Shown: positions 35,506 through 48,423 of the stretch, one piece after another | Layout: each line of letters opens with the position of its first letter | How positions within the stretch are numbered: position 1 is the first letter of the stretch | Source of the DNA: Okapia johnstoni | Taxonomy: Eukaryota; Chordata; Mammalia; Artiodactyla; Giraffidae | Direction of reading: 5' to 3' | Assembly (NCBI GenBank): GCA_024291935.2 | Contig: CM044312.1 | Coordinates: 75,659,001 to 75,723,000, forward strand | DNA length: 64,000 bases | Program-made: the position numbers and the translations under genes | The notes under the pieces: model-generated | The model's input: only the letters and a program-made list of their open reading frames with translations | What the model was told of the DNA's origin: nothing | The model's database searches: none

Positions 35506-37150
35506 CTACAGACTCTAAGATGGCAGAGTATAAGGACGTGCACTCATCTTCTCCTGTGAGAACTCCAAAATTACAACTCACTGCTGAACAACCATCGACA
35601 GGAGAATGTCAGATCCCATCAAAAAAGGATACCCCACATTCAACGGCAAAGGAGAAGCCCCAGCAAGACAGTAGGAGGGAGGAAATCGCATTTAGAATAA
35701 AACCCCATACCCAGCAGACATGCTCAGAGGGGTCAAACAAAACCTTGTGTGCACCAGAAGACCCCACAGACACTGAGCTAGACACGTCTTTCAGTGTTTG
35801 AGTGTGTCCTGCAGAGGTATGGGTCAGCAGTGGCCTGCCGCAGGGGCAGGGGCTCTGCATGCAGCAGTCCTGGGCACAGTTGCACTCATTGCACACGATA
35901 GCAAAGTAATGCTCAAAATTCTCCAAGCCAGGCTTCAACAGTATGGAACTGTGAACTTCCAGATGTTCAAGCTGGATTTAGAAAAGGCAAAGGAACCAGC
36001 TATCATATTGCCAACATCCACTTGATCATCAAAAACACAAGAGAATTCCAGAGAAACATCTATTTCTGCTTTATTGACTATGCCAAAGCCTTTGACTGTG
36101 TGGACCACAACAAATTGTTGAAAAATTCTTCAAGAGATGGGAATACCAGAGCACCTGACCAGCCTCCTGAGAAATCTGTGTACAGATCAAGAAGCAACAG
36201 TTAGAACTGGACGTGGAACAACAGACTGGTTCCAAATCAGGAAAGGGGTACGTCAAGGCTGCATATTGTCACCCTGCTTACTAAACTTAATTGCAGAGTG
36301 CATCATGTGAAATGCCAGACTGGATGAAGCACCAGCTGGAATCATGATTGCTGGGAGAAATATCAATAACCTAAGATACATAGATGACACCCTTATGGCA
36401 GAAAGCAAAGAAGAACTAAAGAGCCTCTTGATGAAAGTGAAAGAGGAGAGTGAAAAGTTGGCTTAAAACTCAATATTCAGAAAATAAGATCATGGCATCC
36501 AGTCCCATCACTTCATGGCAAATAGATGGGGAAACAGTGGAAACACTGAGAGACTTTATTTTGGGGAGCTCCAAAATCATTGCAGATGGTGATTGCAGCC
36601 ATGAAATTAAAAGACGTTTGCTCCTTGGAACAAAAGTTATGACCAACCTAGACACCATATTAAAAAGCAGAGACATTACTTTGCCAACAAAGGTCCATCT
36701 AGTCAAGCTATGGTTTTTCCAGTAGTCATGTATGGCTGTGAGAGCTGGACTATAAAGAAAGCTGAGCACTTAAGAATTGATGCTTTTGAACTGTGGTGTT
36801 GGAGAAGACTCTTGAGAGTCTCTTGGACTGCAAGGAGATCCAACCCATCAGTCCTAAAGGAAATAAGTCCTGAATATTCATTGGAAGGACTGATGTTGAA
36901 ACTGAAACTCCAATACTTTGGCTACCTGATGCGAAGAGCTGACTCACTGGAAAAGACCCTGATGCTGGGAAAGACTGAGGGCAGGAGAACGGGACGACAG
37001 AGGATGAGATGGCTGGATGGCATGACCAACTCGATGGACACTGAGTTTGAGCAAGCTTCGGGAGCTGGTGATGGACAGGGAAGCCTGGAGTGGTGCAGTC
37101 CATGGGGTTGCAAAGAGTTGGACACGACTGAGTGACTGAACTGAACTGAT
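35506..37150 (+). mobile_element. Chimeric retroelement: L1 5'UTR-like segment joined to BovB 3' half
   Basis: The first about 370 bp (35506-35876) begin ACTCTAAGATGGCAGAG and follow the 5' UTR of artiodactyl LINE-1 as I recall it, including a GTCCTGCAGAGGTATGGGTC region. At about 35877 the sequence switches to BovB (GTTGCACTCATTGCACACG, then AATGCTCAAAATTCTCCAAG) and continues to the BovB 3' terminus GACTGAACTGAACTGA. The BovB part encodes decayed RT pieces (IDYAKAFDCVDHNK; the catalytic motif reads YIDD) broken by frameshifts. CACACATTCTA at 35495-35505 and 37151-37161 is a perfect 11-bp TSD around the entire unit. Confidence 0.9.
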
Positions 37151-37161
37151 CACACATTCTA

Positions 37162-39549
37162 GCTGTTACAATACATGAAAGGTATTTTCTGAGGAAGAAG
37201 CATAGTATGTCAGTATTATCTCAGTATAGGAGATATAGGTCCTAATTTCATTTGTTTACCTGATAAAAATGAATATATTCATATAATATAAAACATATGT
37301 ATACATCATATGTATGAAATGAGAAAGTGAATGGTAGAAACTGTTTAAGCCCATAACAGTAAATCTGTCCAGAAATTTCCAACTAACATTTTCACTCACT
37401 TGATTCCCACAGCTAATTTAACTGAAGTGATCATCCAAGACACTGATTTCTTTAGCCCTCCCAATTCCTTACTTATACTGCTCCCTTAAAATCGTGTGCT
37501 TGGAGGAAGTAAATACACTTCCTGGACCGAAAAAGGAAGAGTCTTCAGACAGGGATGTACATTTAGCATATCTCTCAGGCTGGCAACCCTGAAGAAACCA
37601 TGTGAACACTGTTCAATTACTTATGCTGAAGCTTTTGATCTGAGTCTCCATTTATAAGGACTCAGAGACTAGAGAAGTCTTGAAATACAGGCTATGGATT
37701 AGTTGCATTCATTTTACTGTTTTCCTAAACACTGGATAAGATGAGGCAAAGGGAGAAGTCTTACATGCAAAAAGACATTACATTTTGTTCTTATACTCTG
37801 TAAGTTCTCAAGAAAGGAAGCAGGAAAAAAAGTCAGAAAATTATTTTTAGAGATATTTGTATTTAATATTAATTTAAGCCTAACAAGAATGAATAAAAGC
37901 TTTGCCAAATTTCTTTATAACTGCAAGTTATTTTGCTATTACAAAACAGCCTTATTAAATAGTGCTTGAAATTAGCAATTCGTTCTGAATATGCACAGCA
38001 ATGTGTTGAAAAGGAATTAGAGCCATACAAAGGCAATTGTACTAAATTAGGTAAATAAGGTATTTTAAATATCCTAACACAAGCTATTTCTGTACTTTGA
38101 ATGTGACAATGTGATGTAAATTATGTCTGCTTTTTAATTTTGGTATGATACAGAAACATACATAATATGATGCATTAATACTATCAGTATCATTTTTTAA
38201 CTTCATTTAATACATAAAAACAAAAGTGATGTGAACTCAAAGCTTCACCACTAACAAAGCATTTCACTCAGTTTCTTACATAAAGATTAAAGCTAGAATA
38301 GAGGTTAAACTATTTGTATGTTTTGAAATACAGATAGTGAAGAATTTATAATTTTTTTAAATAGCAAAGAGAGGGTACACCTCAATTATAATATGAAAGT
38401 CTCTATTTATCAGAGTATTTGCTGTAATGAACGGCCATTCATATTTGATTGTTCTGGTTCTTTGTTTTTGGAGTTAAGCCCCATGCTCACTCACTTCCAA
38501 TTAGTTAGCTGTGTCCTCCCTGGTAATAGGTGGCTACCACATCACAGCTTTCTAGTTTTCAGACTCAATTAAAAAAGTGATAGTGAGTCTTGGCTCAAAA
38601 TCAAGGCTGTGACCCCTGCAACCATCACATCTCCTTTAATCTCCCACAGCTCTGTTCCCTGACAAATTCCCTGGACAGCATAATTACCCCTTCCCACAAC
38701 GCTTCCAAACGCTCTGCACAGGGTTCCCAGGAGAATCAGCACAGAGATGCCATAAATGTTTTAAGATAGAAGGAAAAAAATGTACATATTTTTTCTCAAA
38801 TTAGTTCATACAATGATTGTTCGAAGCTGAATGCACAAACACATTTTAAAATTGTATAAATTTAATTACATCATTTATAGTGAAGGTGAACTTGCCACAG
38901 GATTAAAAGTCTGTGAGACTACATTCAGGTTATCTTTTCCTGCTAATGGCAAAGCTATCACAGGATCTTCTTTTAAAAATACACATATACTTTCTATTAC
39001 AAGAGAAATGATTTAATACGGTGACTTTGGTATACACTTTTAGGAAACCAATATACATTGTGTTTTTAGAACTTACAAAATTTGGTTTTCAAATATCATT
39101 AAATAATTATATATGTTTCAAATTAATGCCATACTATTTTGATTGAGTTGTCAAAATCTTTAGAAAATTTCTGGTATAAATATACCAAGCATTCAAATTC
39201 AGGATTTAAAGCTTCTGTAATTTCTCTTGAAGACTGTGTTTTCTTGAAAATAAAGAAAAATAACAAAAGCTTCATTGTTGAAGGTAACTGCACACCAAAG
39301 GTTATTTTAAATATATTGTATTGGTGGATCTGATATCATGATTAATGCACAATCTAGGTTCTGTTTCTGTCTTCATTTGGAAACCACCTAGCTGTAACAG
39401 GAGAAAAACATTCCTATTCTTATTCTAAGGAGGAAAAAAGATTAATGAAGTAAAGTTAGGTTTACACAGTCATCATTAACCAGACATTCTGTAACAAACT
39501 GTGAATAATTACATGGAAATATGCTGCTTTCGCCTGCATTACTCAAGAT
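37162..39549. other. Unassigned AT-rich intronic stretch
   Basis: No repeat family or exon recognised in 2.4 kb. Confidence 0.5.
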
Positions 39550-40110
39550 TTTTTTTAAGGCATCAGGAAAGTCAGGAAGAGGAACAGGGGGGGGAAAAAA
39601 TCAATCTTATTTTGCGTAATGATTTAATATTATATTTACTCAGATGCTTCACCTGCCTACAGGCATGCACGTTTCCCCCACAGATGCTCTACACAGAAAA
39701 TAAAAACCGAAAAAAAAATTCTTTTTCCCACATAATATTTTCTCTTCCCCCTTGAAACAACGACCACTGTTGCCAGCAAAAGCCTGACTAATTGAAATGC
39801 GCTTTGTCCTTGCCAGGACAAGAAAGAGATTAAATTAAACTCAGCAACAGCCTTGGTCAGATGAGAGGGGGGAAACAATGGATTTGTAACAGCCCCCCCC
39901 CCCCCAGGGCCTCCTCCCCTCTCCCGCCTCATCTTCTCATCCTCAGGCCTCCAGGCAGGGGGTGGGGGCCTCTCAGGCAACCTTCTGCCCTGCAGGTGTT
40001 CTACTTTGTGTGGTACTTTTTAAACTCAATAAAAGGCTTTGCTTATGAGAAGAAGAACTGTCCTGAATTCCAAGCAAACCTTGTTACAAAGCATTTGGAG
40101 CATTAAGCAT
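39550..40110. promoter_or_regulatory. GC-richer unique intronic block with a C-tract
   Basis: In otherwise AT-rich DNA this block is noticeably GC-rich, with a C run of about 14 near 39892-39905, a G-rich patch near 39955-39970 and few CpGs. It resembles no repeat I know. The Pro/Gly-rich frames through it come from the C/G tracts. A regulatory role is only a possibility. Confidence 0.3.
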
Positions 40111-42661
40111 GAACTGTTCTTCTGTAGTAAAGATGATCTGAAATATTAGTATCAACTATTAAGAAAACTAGCAGAAAATTATATTGATGCCTATAACCTA
40201 CTGCCTCCTCCGCCATCCTTCCTCTACTGCTTGGAAGAGGGGAGAGTTTGAGATATTCCTACTGTACATGATCCCCCCATCGTAAAGTACTTCTGGGAGC
40301 CCAAGCTTTGCCTGTACCATGACTGCTAATCCATCTGCTTCCTCCTTAGAGTTCACTACAGAAATAGTGATTATCTCTAGGAAAGTCAGGTCACCTCAGC
40401 AATGAATGGCAAGGCCCTTAGACTATTAAAAAAAAATTGGTTTTGATATATTTTTTCTCCCCAATACTGAGCTTTTATATTTATAGTTGTCAGTGATTCT
40501 CTCTGATCATTAAGTTGGTACTTTACTATAACATATGACAATCAACTATATATTAATTTTTCCCAAATTAATTTTTCTCAATGCAATTTTACTCATTAAG
40601 TATTTTATGCATGGCACTAATTTCTGGGTATACAGATGCATGAAACTATCATAGGCCCAGGCTTCACAGAAGTTTCCCTCCTAATAAAACATATATTTTC
40701 CTTTAAAGTAAAAATAATTTCTTTCTAAACAGGCATTTAGTCAATTATAGTAATTATTAAACACTGTCTGACAGAGGTATAAAAATGCAAATATAGTTTG
40801 TTCTACTTTTTTCACCACTGATTGTACTCAGGAAAAATTCATAGTAAGGTTAAATTATTTAGGGAAAAATATGCTTATATTATAGCCATTAAATCCAATG
40901 TATCCACATATCACCAAATCTGAATATTCAACTTCAGTGAACACAAAATGGTGTCTAAGCAACAGTAGAAATTTGATAGTTTCTTAACCTGCCACATTGT
41001 TTTTAACTATATCACACAAGCCAGACATGCTTGAGAGAGTTTAATTCTTAATAGTAACTTCTAGTAATAAATTTATCAATAAAAGTAAGGATGTAGAATC
41101 ACAGGCATCATGAGTGCGTGTCTTGAATATATATAGCATATAGCACATAATACATATAAAGGAAATTTGTGACTGTCAGAATACTGCATCCATTAGATAC
41201 AAAGTTTTACTTCAGGAAATACAACTTTAAGCTCAATATACTCTTGTCAGTATCAGAATGAAAGACACATCTTTGGTGTTCTGAAAGCAGAGCAACCCTA
41301 TTCCTTTCAGGGTCTACAAGCACATACATTTAAGCTGAACATCTGCATTGACAAGGAAAGACTTCAGCCATGGCCTTGATGCTCCAAATCATGTGTTTTT
41401 GCAGCTGCCTTATGCTAGACAGAGCATGAAAGACTCTGCTCCATGGCCTTTATGCATTCTGCTCTCTAAACACAAGTTGGCTTTGTAGAGGCGGAGGAAG
41501 AGCGGGAAATGAAGCACTGTTGCTTCCAGGGCTTGTTCTAAATACATCAACTTTAGTTACCCAAAAGTTTACAAGAAGAAAAACTATTCCTATTTTGTGA
41601 CTTAACTATAATTATACTCTAGAAAATGCTGCTTTTGCTATCCTCCCTCAAACCAGGAATAAATAAAAATACTAATTCAGCATTATCTGTGAAAAATACG
41701 AACTTCACCATCCATTGTCACTCCAACCACTTCTAAGGCAACAGAATATTTTTCTTGACTAGCTATTACCTTGCCTTACCATGAAGAATGGAGTGAAGGT
41801 TAGGGAGCGGGAGAGTTAAAGCTTAGCATAACAAAATGATAGAAACAGAGGACAGAAAATGGAAAGCAGGGGATGAGGAAAAGAGACCAACATATAAACA
41901 AAAATACCTTTGGAGAGCCAATGTCAGGTGTTGGCCATTCACCCCATAACTGTCATGCAACGGAAAATGAGATTTTTCCAGTTGTTAACCACTATTGAGG
42001 GCTGAGGCAAAAGCAATTTGAAAGAGCAGGCACAGGTACATTTTTAGGGTAAATGAGAATGTATTCATATGGAAGTCATAAATGAGGACCACGGTGATAG
42101 GAAATGATGTGGGGATTCTGGGTGAGAAAGGGAATTACTAAAGCTAATTTCATTAGATGTTTTCAAACTCTAGAGCTCTTGTTTCCATTAGAGGCACATA
42201 AAAGTATGGGGGGGTTGTAAGAAGAAGACAATATACAGAAAAAATAAAAATTTGAACAGGTACACATGATGATCTTGGTTTTCTTCATGAAAGGAAAAAA
42301 GTATGACATCTATGAGTTGGGGATGGACTTGTAGTTAGTATATCAGGACCATAGTTTCAATTTGAGAGGTATTTTATGGGGAATAGGTCACAGAATGGAC
42401 AAGATGCATATAGAAAACAGTCTGAAAGGATACAGCTGAAATTGGAGGACATAAATAAGCAAGTGTAAGTTTTGCCAAATATGTTCATTAGTCGAGAAAT
42501 AAGACACAGCAGGTGGGTGAGCACTTATAACTCATAGGGAAGGAAAGGAAAAGGTACAAGGAAATCCACAGTGATAGTAGTACCAGTGGTTGAAACTCAG
42601 GACTAGAAAGAGGTAAGAGGACATATAATCAAATAAGAAGTTCACAGTTCAGAAAAATTCT
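40111..42661. other. Unassigned intronic stretch
   Basis: No repeat family or exon recognised. Mixed composition, with a G7 run near 42210. Confidence 0.5.
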
Positions 42662-42838
42662 ATAGAAATTGCTTTTGGTATCAGTCTGACCTGAGTTCAC
42701 GTCTAAGCTCACCTTCTTACTAGTATTATCTTAACCAAATCATTTCTTTTCATTTTGTGTCAGTTTCTTTATTCATACAATAAAGATATAGCACTTACCT
42801 GATAGAATTATCATAGAGTTAAATAATTTATATAAAAC
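42662..42838 (+). repeat. MIR SINE
   Basis: GTCTGACCTGAGTTCACGTC, CAGTTTCTTTATTCATACAA, and GATAGAATTATCATAGAGTTA in MIR order. Confidence 0.82.
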
Positions 42839-43220
42839 AAAATAGCAGAAATCTATGGTAATTCATAAAAATGGAGGATAATGGTACAACAAGAAATCTC
42901 AGTGCACCCCAATGCTCGTGGTTCCCTGTCCTGCATTTCTTCCTTTCCTCTGTGATGCCCAGAGATGCTAGTGCAGCCCTGCCTCTCAGACAAGCTCCCC
43001 ACTTCTTCCTATTACATCACAAGCCTTGAATTTACCTTTTGTCCACCAGGGCCTATTTCTCTGCTTTACAGCATAGCGAAACCCTCTACTCCATTCTTCT
43101 TTCTCATAAATTTCTAGCCTGCCTTGGCTTTAGGAATTATCAGCTCAATTATATCTTTCGCACTAGACCTAAATCGAGTGAACTTTCTAGAATCTGACTT
43201 GACTAATGTCCTGCAAAAAA

Positions 43221-43470
43221 AGTGACACTTTTTTTAATTTTAGTTTATTTTTTAACTTTACAATATTGTATTTGTTTTGCCATACATTGACATGAATCCG
43301 CCATGGGTGTACATGTTTTCCCCTTCCAGACCCCCCCTCCCACCTCCCTTTCCATCCCATCCCTCCGGGTCATCCTGGTGCACCAGCCCCGAGCTCCCTG
43401 TCTCATACGTTGAACCTGAACTGGCGATTCGTTTCACATATGATAATTTACATGCTTCAATTAAGCATGG
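43221..43470 (-). mobile_element. LINE-1 (L1_BT type) 3' UTR fragment
   Basis: The plus strand has a T-rich tail, ACTTTACAATATTGTATTTG, CATACATTGACATGAATCCG, a C-rich tract (complement of the L1 purine tract), then GGTGCACCAGCCCCGAGCTC and CTGGCGATTCGTTTCACATA. Mirror image of the copy at 23397. Confidence 0.9.
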
Positions 43471-43854
43471 CCTGGCCTTTTCTCTAACCCCAACTTCATT
43501 CTCTAATATGACCTCGGTGACTCCTTCAGTAGTAGATGTGCTAAATCATGTAAGATTCCTAGAAGGTACTGCATTTTCTCATGGCTCTGTATCTTCTCTG
43601 TAGACCTCATCCTCTTGTCTCCTTGGTAAAGTCCTTAAAGTCATCTCCCTCTACTCAGAAGAGGGGAACCCCAGCCCCCGAGAGTACCACAGATCTGGAA
43701 CATATCTTCTGTTACAGCGCTGAGTACACTGAGTTTTCATCATGAATTTTCTTTAGATCCCACCAAACTATGAGAATATTGGAAGCTTTATCTTTTTGAT
43801 TTCTGCATGGATAGAATCTGCATAAACATGGCAACAACAGCTAGTCCATTAAAG

Positions 43855-44066
43855 GCTACTACCATGTGTTAGACATAATCAAGCTACACAACTTGCCTAT
43901 GGGATGTGTATCTTTTTTATCATCACCATTTCATAGCAGAGGAAACCAAGCCATAGTGAAGTGAACTAATTTTCCCAAAGTCACAGACTTTTAAGTGTTA
44001 GAACTGGGCCATGAACCAAGCTGTTTGAGCTGTCCAAGTCTGCTAAGCACTACACTAACCAATAAA
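43855..44066 (-). repeat. MIR SINE
   Basis: Antisense MIR: TTTCATAGCAGAGGAAACCA, CCCAAAGTCACAGACTTTTA, GAACTGGGCCATGAACCAAG in order. Confidence 0.83.
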
Positions 44067-45136
44067 CCCCAAATCTTTTTGAACAGTTGGTGCTCAATAA
44101 ATGTGTAAAAGATGAATAAACATGCAAGCCACAGTTGAAGAAAACTTACAATAAAATCAGCCCTGATATTTTTCTAGCATTGGCACTGCTAGGCTGCTAC
44201 CTTCTTTCAGGCAATCTCCTGATCTCTTTATGTAGAAAAAGCTTCTCATTCTGCAACAGAGAGCTTGCATGCATTTGAATATTTATTGAGTGCCACTTAC
44301 AACTCTTCTCTTAAGTTATGCCTGAGAGAGTACAGTTAGAAAATTACATTCATTAGGAGATAGGGCAATTGCAAGAAGGGGCCTGGCCAGACATCTGCTC
44401 CCAGCTCACTTACCAAGTTCCTTCACCAATGAGAGGGCCTTGGAGAGAATGTTTGGCAACAGAATCAATGATAGTTTTTTTTTTTTCCTTTCCCATTTAT
44501 ACTTTCTTCTCTCTTTATCAGCCAGCACAAAAGTTCATCTGATTTCTCTGACACCTCCCATCACTGTCACTCTACCAGTCCTAAATGAGATGAATTCAAA
44601 AGTGTGGGTTCAGAGGGAGGCTGAGCAAAGTGTAAGGAACATGAAACAAGTTCCAAGCTGGCTCTGCAAACTCCATGGGGAACAAAACCTACCTCTGTAT
44701 TGGATTGCTAACCTCTATTTAATTTAAGAAAAAAGACACAAATTTAGCATTTCCAATTCAAATACTGTTTAGGGGAGAGATAGGATAGTAGTTACTGATG
44801 AGTCCATGTAAACACACAGCCACTCAAAGATAATTTAAAACCAAACTTAGACTTATCAATCACTGCAGATGGGCAAGTTCAAATTCTTTGTGCCTGGCGA
44901 GTTATAGACACCCTCCCTAGAAAAGAAGCTGGAGTGCTGCCAGGTCTTGCTGGCCAGCTTCCAACACCAACCTCTCTTGCTCTGCTGTGTGGGGCCCTGG
45001 GAGGATGGGGCCTTATGTTGTGGAATGAATGTGACATCCACGACAGGGTTTCCCACTTCTTCTGCAGCAGGCATGTAAACAGAAGGTTTTCACTGCAGTT
45101 AATAGATACTTTGGTCCTCTTCTGGGAAGCACCTGT
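44067..45136. other. Unassigned intronic stretch
   Basis: Possible short L2/MIR 3' end near 44088-44125 (GGTGCTCAATAAATGTGT). The rest, including a GC-richer piece at 44890-45080, is unassigned. Confidence 0.45.
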
Positions 45137-45725
45137 GTTCAGTTCAGTTCAGTTCAGTCACTCAGCCATGCCTGACTCTTTGCGGCCCCATGAATTGCAG
45201 CACGCCAGGCCTCCCTGTCCATCACTAACTCCCAGAGTTTACCCAAACTCATGTCCATTGAGTCAGTGATGCCATCCAGCCATCTCATCCTCTGTCATCC
45301 CCTTCTCCTCCTGCCCCCAATCCTTCCCAGCATTAGGGTCTTTTCCAATGAATCAACTCTTCGTATCAGGTGGCCAAAGTATTGGACTTTCAGCTTCAAC
45401 ATCAGTCCTTCCAATGAATACCCAGGGACTGATCTCCTTTAGGAAGGACTGGTTGGATCTCCTTGCAGTCCAAGGGACTCAAGAGTCTTCTCCAACACCA
45501 CAGTTCAAAAGCATCAATTCTTTGGCCCTCAGGTTTCTTCCTAGTCCAACTCTCACATCCATACATGACCACTGGAAAAACCATAGCCTTGACTAGATGG
45601 ACTTTTGTTGGCAAAGTAATGTCTCTGCTTTTAAATATGCTATCTAGGTTGGTCATAACTTTCCTTCCAAGGAGTAAGCGTCTTTTAATTTCATGGCTGC
45701 AATCACCATCTGCAGTAACTTTGGT
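45137..45725 (-). mobile_element. BovB LINE, 0.59-kb 3' fragment
   Basis: Starts TTCAGTTCAGTTCAGTCACT and runs to ACCATCTGCAGTAACTTTGG. The antisense frame reads TADGDCSHEIKRRLLLGRK and [19 protein letters not shown]. Confidence 0.95.
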
Positions 45726-46156
45726 GCCAGTGTAGAGATGCACAAAAAGGGAAGAGGAAGTTTTATAGAGACCTACGCAGCCATTCTTGCCAAGGAACAT
45801 TTTCATTTCAAATCTTAGTCCTTCCTGTGGTTCTTGGAAACCCATCTCTGCAGGTGTAGGTTCTGACTTTCTAAACATGGAAAGAACACTTTTACTAAGA
45901 CAAGCAAGCAACAGGTAGGTTCAGCCTGAAAGATCCAAGAGCAAATTTAGGCACAATTCTATCCTAAAGAGGCACAATTTTTAATAATGAATGTATGAAA
46001 ATTACCTATACAAGACTAAGAAATTGCACTATTGGTCACTAGTTAGGGAGAAGATGGTGTTAAAAGGGGAAACATTCTCTCTGGAATTCTGTTTTTAGTT
46101 TTATTTTTTCCCTAAAGAAAATAAAACACGTTTAAAGATGAGTACAGGGATGTGGT

Positions 46157-46503
46157 AATGTATTAGTCTGCTCTAGCTGCTATAACAAAACACCAAAGTC
46201 TTGGTGGCTTAAACAAGAGACATTTCTTTCTCACAGTTCTCGGGCTGGGAAGTACAAGATCAACGTGCTGATTGATTTGTGTCCTGGTGAAGGACTTCTT
46301 CTGGCCTGATGTCTGTGTTCTCACACAGCAGAGAGCAAGTGTGCTGTCTGCAGTCTCTTCTTTTAAGGATGCTAATCCTACCATGGCCCAAACTTTATGA
46401 CTTCAGTCAATGTTAATGGCTTCCTTACTCCAATATGCTCATATTGTAGGTTAGGGCTTCGATGAATGTATCTGGTGTTGGGAGTGCACAATTCAATCTA
46501 TAA
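46157..46503 (-). mobile_element. MLT1 (ERVL-MaLR) solo LTR
   Basis: The plus strand is antisense MLT1: TTAGTCTGCTCTAGCTGCTA, GGTGGCTTAAACAAGAGACA, TTCTTTTAAGGATGCTAATCC, and GGTTAGGGCTTCGATGAATG. No internal retroviral sequence adjoins it. Confidence 0.85.
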
Positions 46504-46680
46504 AAGATACCTTTACAAAAAACCAAGCCACATGTTACCTAATGTAGCAATGCCATGATGATACTTAGGAAAGAGACAAAAAATAGAAGTGTTCTATGAA
46601 GGTATTACAAAGATATTTATACAGAAACATTATAAAGATGCAATACTCAGTGTCTTAGAGATGTAGCATGGCTGATTCTT

Positions 46681-46928
46681 TCTGCTGCTGCTGCTAAGTT
46701 GCTTCAGTCGTGTCCGACTCTGTGCGACCCCATAGACAGCAGCCCACCAGGCTCCGCCATCCCGGGATTCTCCAGGCAAGAATAATGGAGTGGGTTGCCA
46801 TTTCCTTCTCCAGTGCATGAAAGGGAAAAGTGAAAGTGAAGTCACTCAGTCGTGTCCGACTCTTAGCGACCCCATGGACTGTAGCCTACCAGGCTCCTCC
46901 GTCCATGGGATTTTCCAGGCAAGAGTAC
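46681..46928 (-). mobile_element. BOV-A2 SINE with perfect 12-bp TSD
   Basis: Two Bov-A units with the GAAAGTGAAGTCACTCAGTC junction and a (CTG)n tail. TGGCTGATTCTT is perfect at 46669-46680 and 46929-46940. Divergence is low, suggesting a fairly recent insertion. Confidence 0.97.
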
Positions 46929-47329
46929 TGGCTGATTCTTAGGAAATTATAAATCATGTTGCTCCTAAATTTCAATGCTACCTTAAGCAATAATTTTAGC
47001 CAAAGATACTTATTACTGTTCTACTTATATCCCCTCAAATCACCTTCTCCTTTTTTTTATTTTTCTGTCCTCTAACTCAGTTGGCTTTTATTTCTAACAT
47101 TTTGTGCTGTCCTCAGATCACTGCCCTCAGCTACTGCAGCTGTTTTACCAACAGAGAATCAGAAGTGCCTGAGAATTTATTTTCTCAGTCAGCCATTGAC
47201 CAGTATGTGACACATGCATGGATATGAAAGCCCAGGTCCCTTGCTTTGGTCAGGGTACCTCTAAGGGTTAATTCAGAATCTAAAGTTTCCCTGTGGGATC
47301 AGGCTGAAGCTACTCTCATTTATGTCCCC

Positions 47330-47444
47330 CATTTCCTCATCCAGATTCTTTCAACATTACCAGTCTCCCCTGGGAGCACCTCTTTAATAAATCCCTTGCA
47401 CATCAATACTTATCTTAGGGTCATCTAGAGAATGCAACCTCAGA
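47330..47444 (+). repeat. LTR-like ancient repeat end (unnamed)
   Basis: CACCTCTTTAATAAATCCC, TTGCACATCAATACTTATC and AGAGAATGCAACCTCAG resemble the 3' end of an old LTR class (AATAAA signal, then an AACCCAACCT-type end). A related ending occurs near 55000-55072. Confidence 0.4.
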
Positions 47445-47453
47445 AAGCACTTG

Positions 47454-47662
47454 AAAGAAAGAAAGTGAAGTTGCTCAGTCGTGTCCGACTCTTTGTGACT
47501 CCATGGACTGTAGCCTACCAGGCTCCTCAGTCCATGGAATTTTCCAGGCAAGAGTACTGGAGTGGGTTGCCATTTCCTTCTCCAGGGGATCTTCCCTACC
47601 CATGGATCGAACCCGGGTCTCCTGCATTGCAGGCAGACACTTTACCATCTGAGCCATCAGAG
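47454..47662 (-). mobile_element. Bov-tA SINE with TSD
   Basis: GTTGCTCAGTCGTGTCCGAC through the reverse tRNA head (GAACCCGGGTCTCCTGCATT, CTGAGCCATCAG). AAGCACTTG is repeated at 47445-47453 and 47663-47671. Confidence 0.94.
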
Positions 47663-47671
47663 AAGCACTTG

Positions 47672-48423
47672 CAATAACATCTATCACACTAGCAAAAGGA
47701 TACAAAAGGGATAAATAGGAGATGTCAAATGTTAACCATCTTTTATACTTACATCTTTCTAGCTAACTTTTTTTTTTTTTAGCAATTCAAATTCAATTCC
47801 TCATGCTTTGGTTCACCATCTCACCCAGGACTTTTTTGCCTTAAACTTTGCTTAGCCTGTGTGAAACACATTGTTTCACCCAGTTTCCTCCTTTTTCCCT
47901 AACAGTCCTGTTATCCTTAATGAACTACAAAGCACATTTCTCAGGATTGATGGAAAAATAACTGGGAAGGTGGGTAAGTGTCAGGCTGAACTGTTTGACT
48001 GACTAGTAACAGAGACTTGAACAACATAGGTTAACTGCAACACCAGCATAAAGAAGGGATGAATCCAAGAACACAGACAGGAGGCTGCCAGATGGTGGTG
48101 GCAAAGAGAGCTAGAGGGAGCACAAGGAAGGAAATGAGTCTTCACACTTCCTGTTCCGTGTACACACTATGGGCTCAGGGGTGGCTCCACCTCTTCTTTA
48201 TTAGCAGTCCTAATAAGGACTCAGAGGCCTGACCACCACCTTCCTGACCTCAGGAAGAACACTCAGAAAACTGATCGCCATCTTCCTGACCTCAGCTTTA
48301 AACAGAGAACGTTCTCAGAAGAGAACTGGTTTTTAGTTGAGGAGGAGAGGATACAGCTAAGAGGTCAGTGATTCGGGGTAGGGAAACTCACAGGGTTAGT
48401 ACTTTAAAAATCCCCATAAATAG
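47672..48423. other. Unassigned intronic stretch
   Basis: Contains a T13 run near 47770. The 48050-48330 part is GC-richer with a repeated CTTCCTGACCTCA phrase (near 48242 and 48282) and may be an unrecognised LTR. Confidence 0.35.

Noticed and set aside
36450..37157. Overlapping frames on both strands of 90-141 codons
   Set aside because: All lie in the BovB part of the chimeric element and read BovB RT C-terminus or its antisense.
39657..39980. Pro/Gly-rich 107-codon minus-strand frame
   Set aside because: Composition comes from the C/G tracts; no splice sites or conserved domain.
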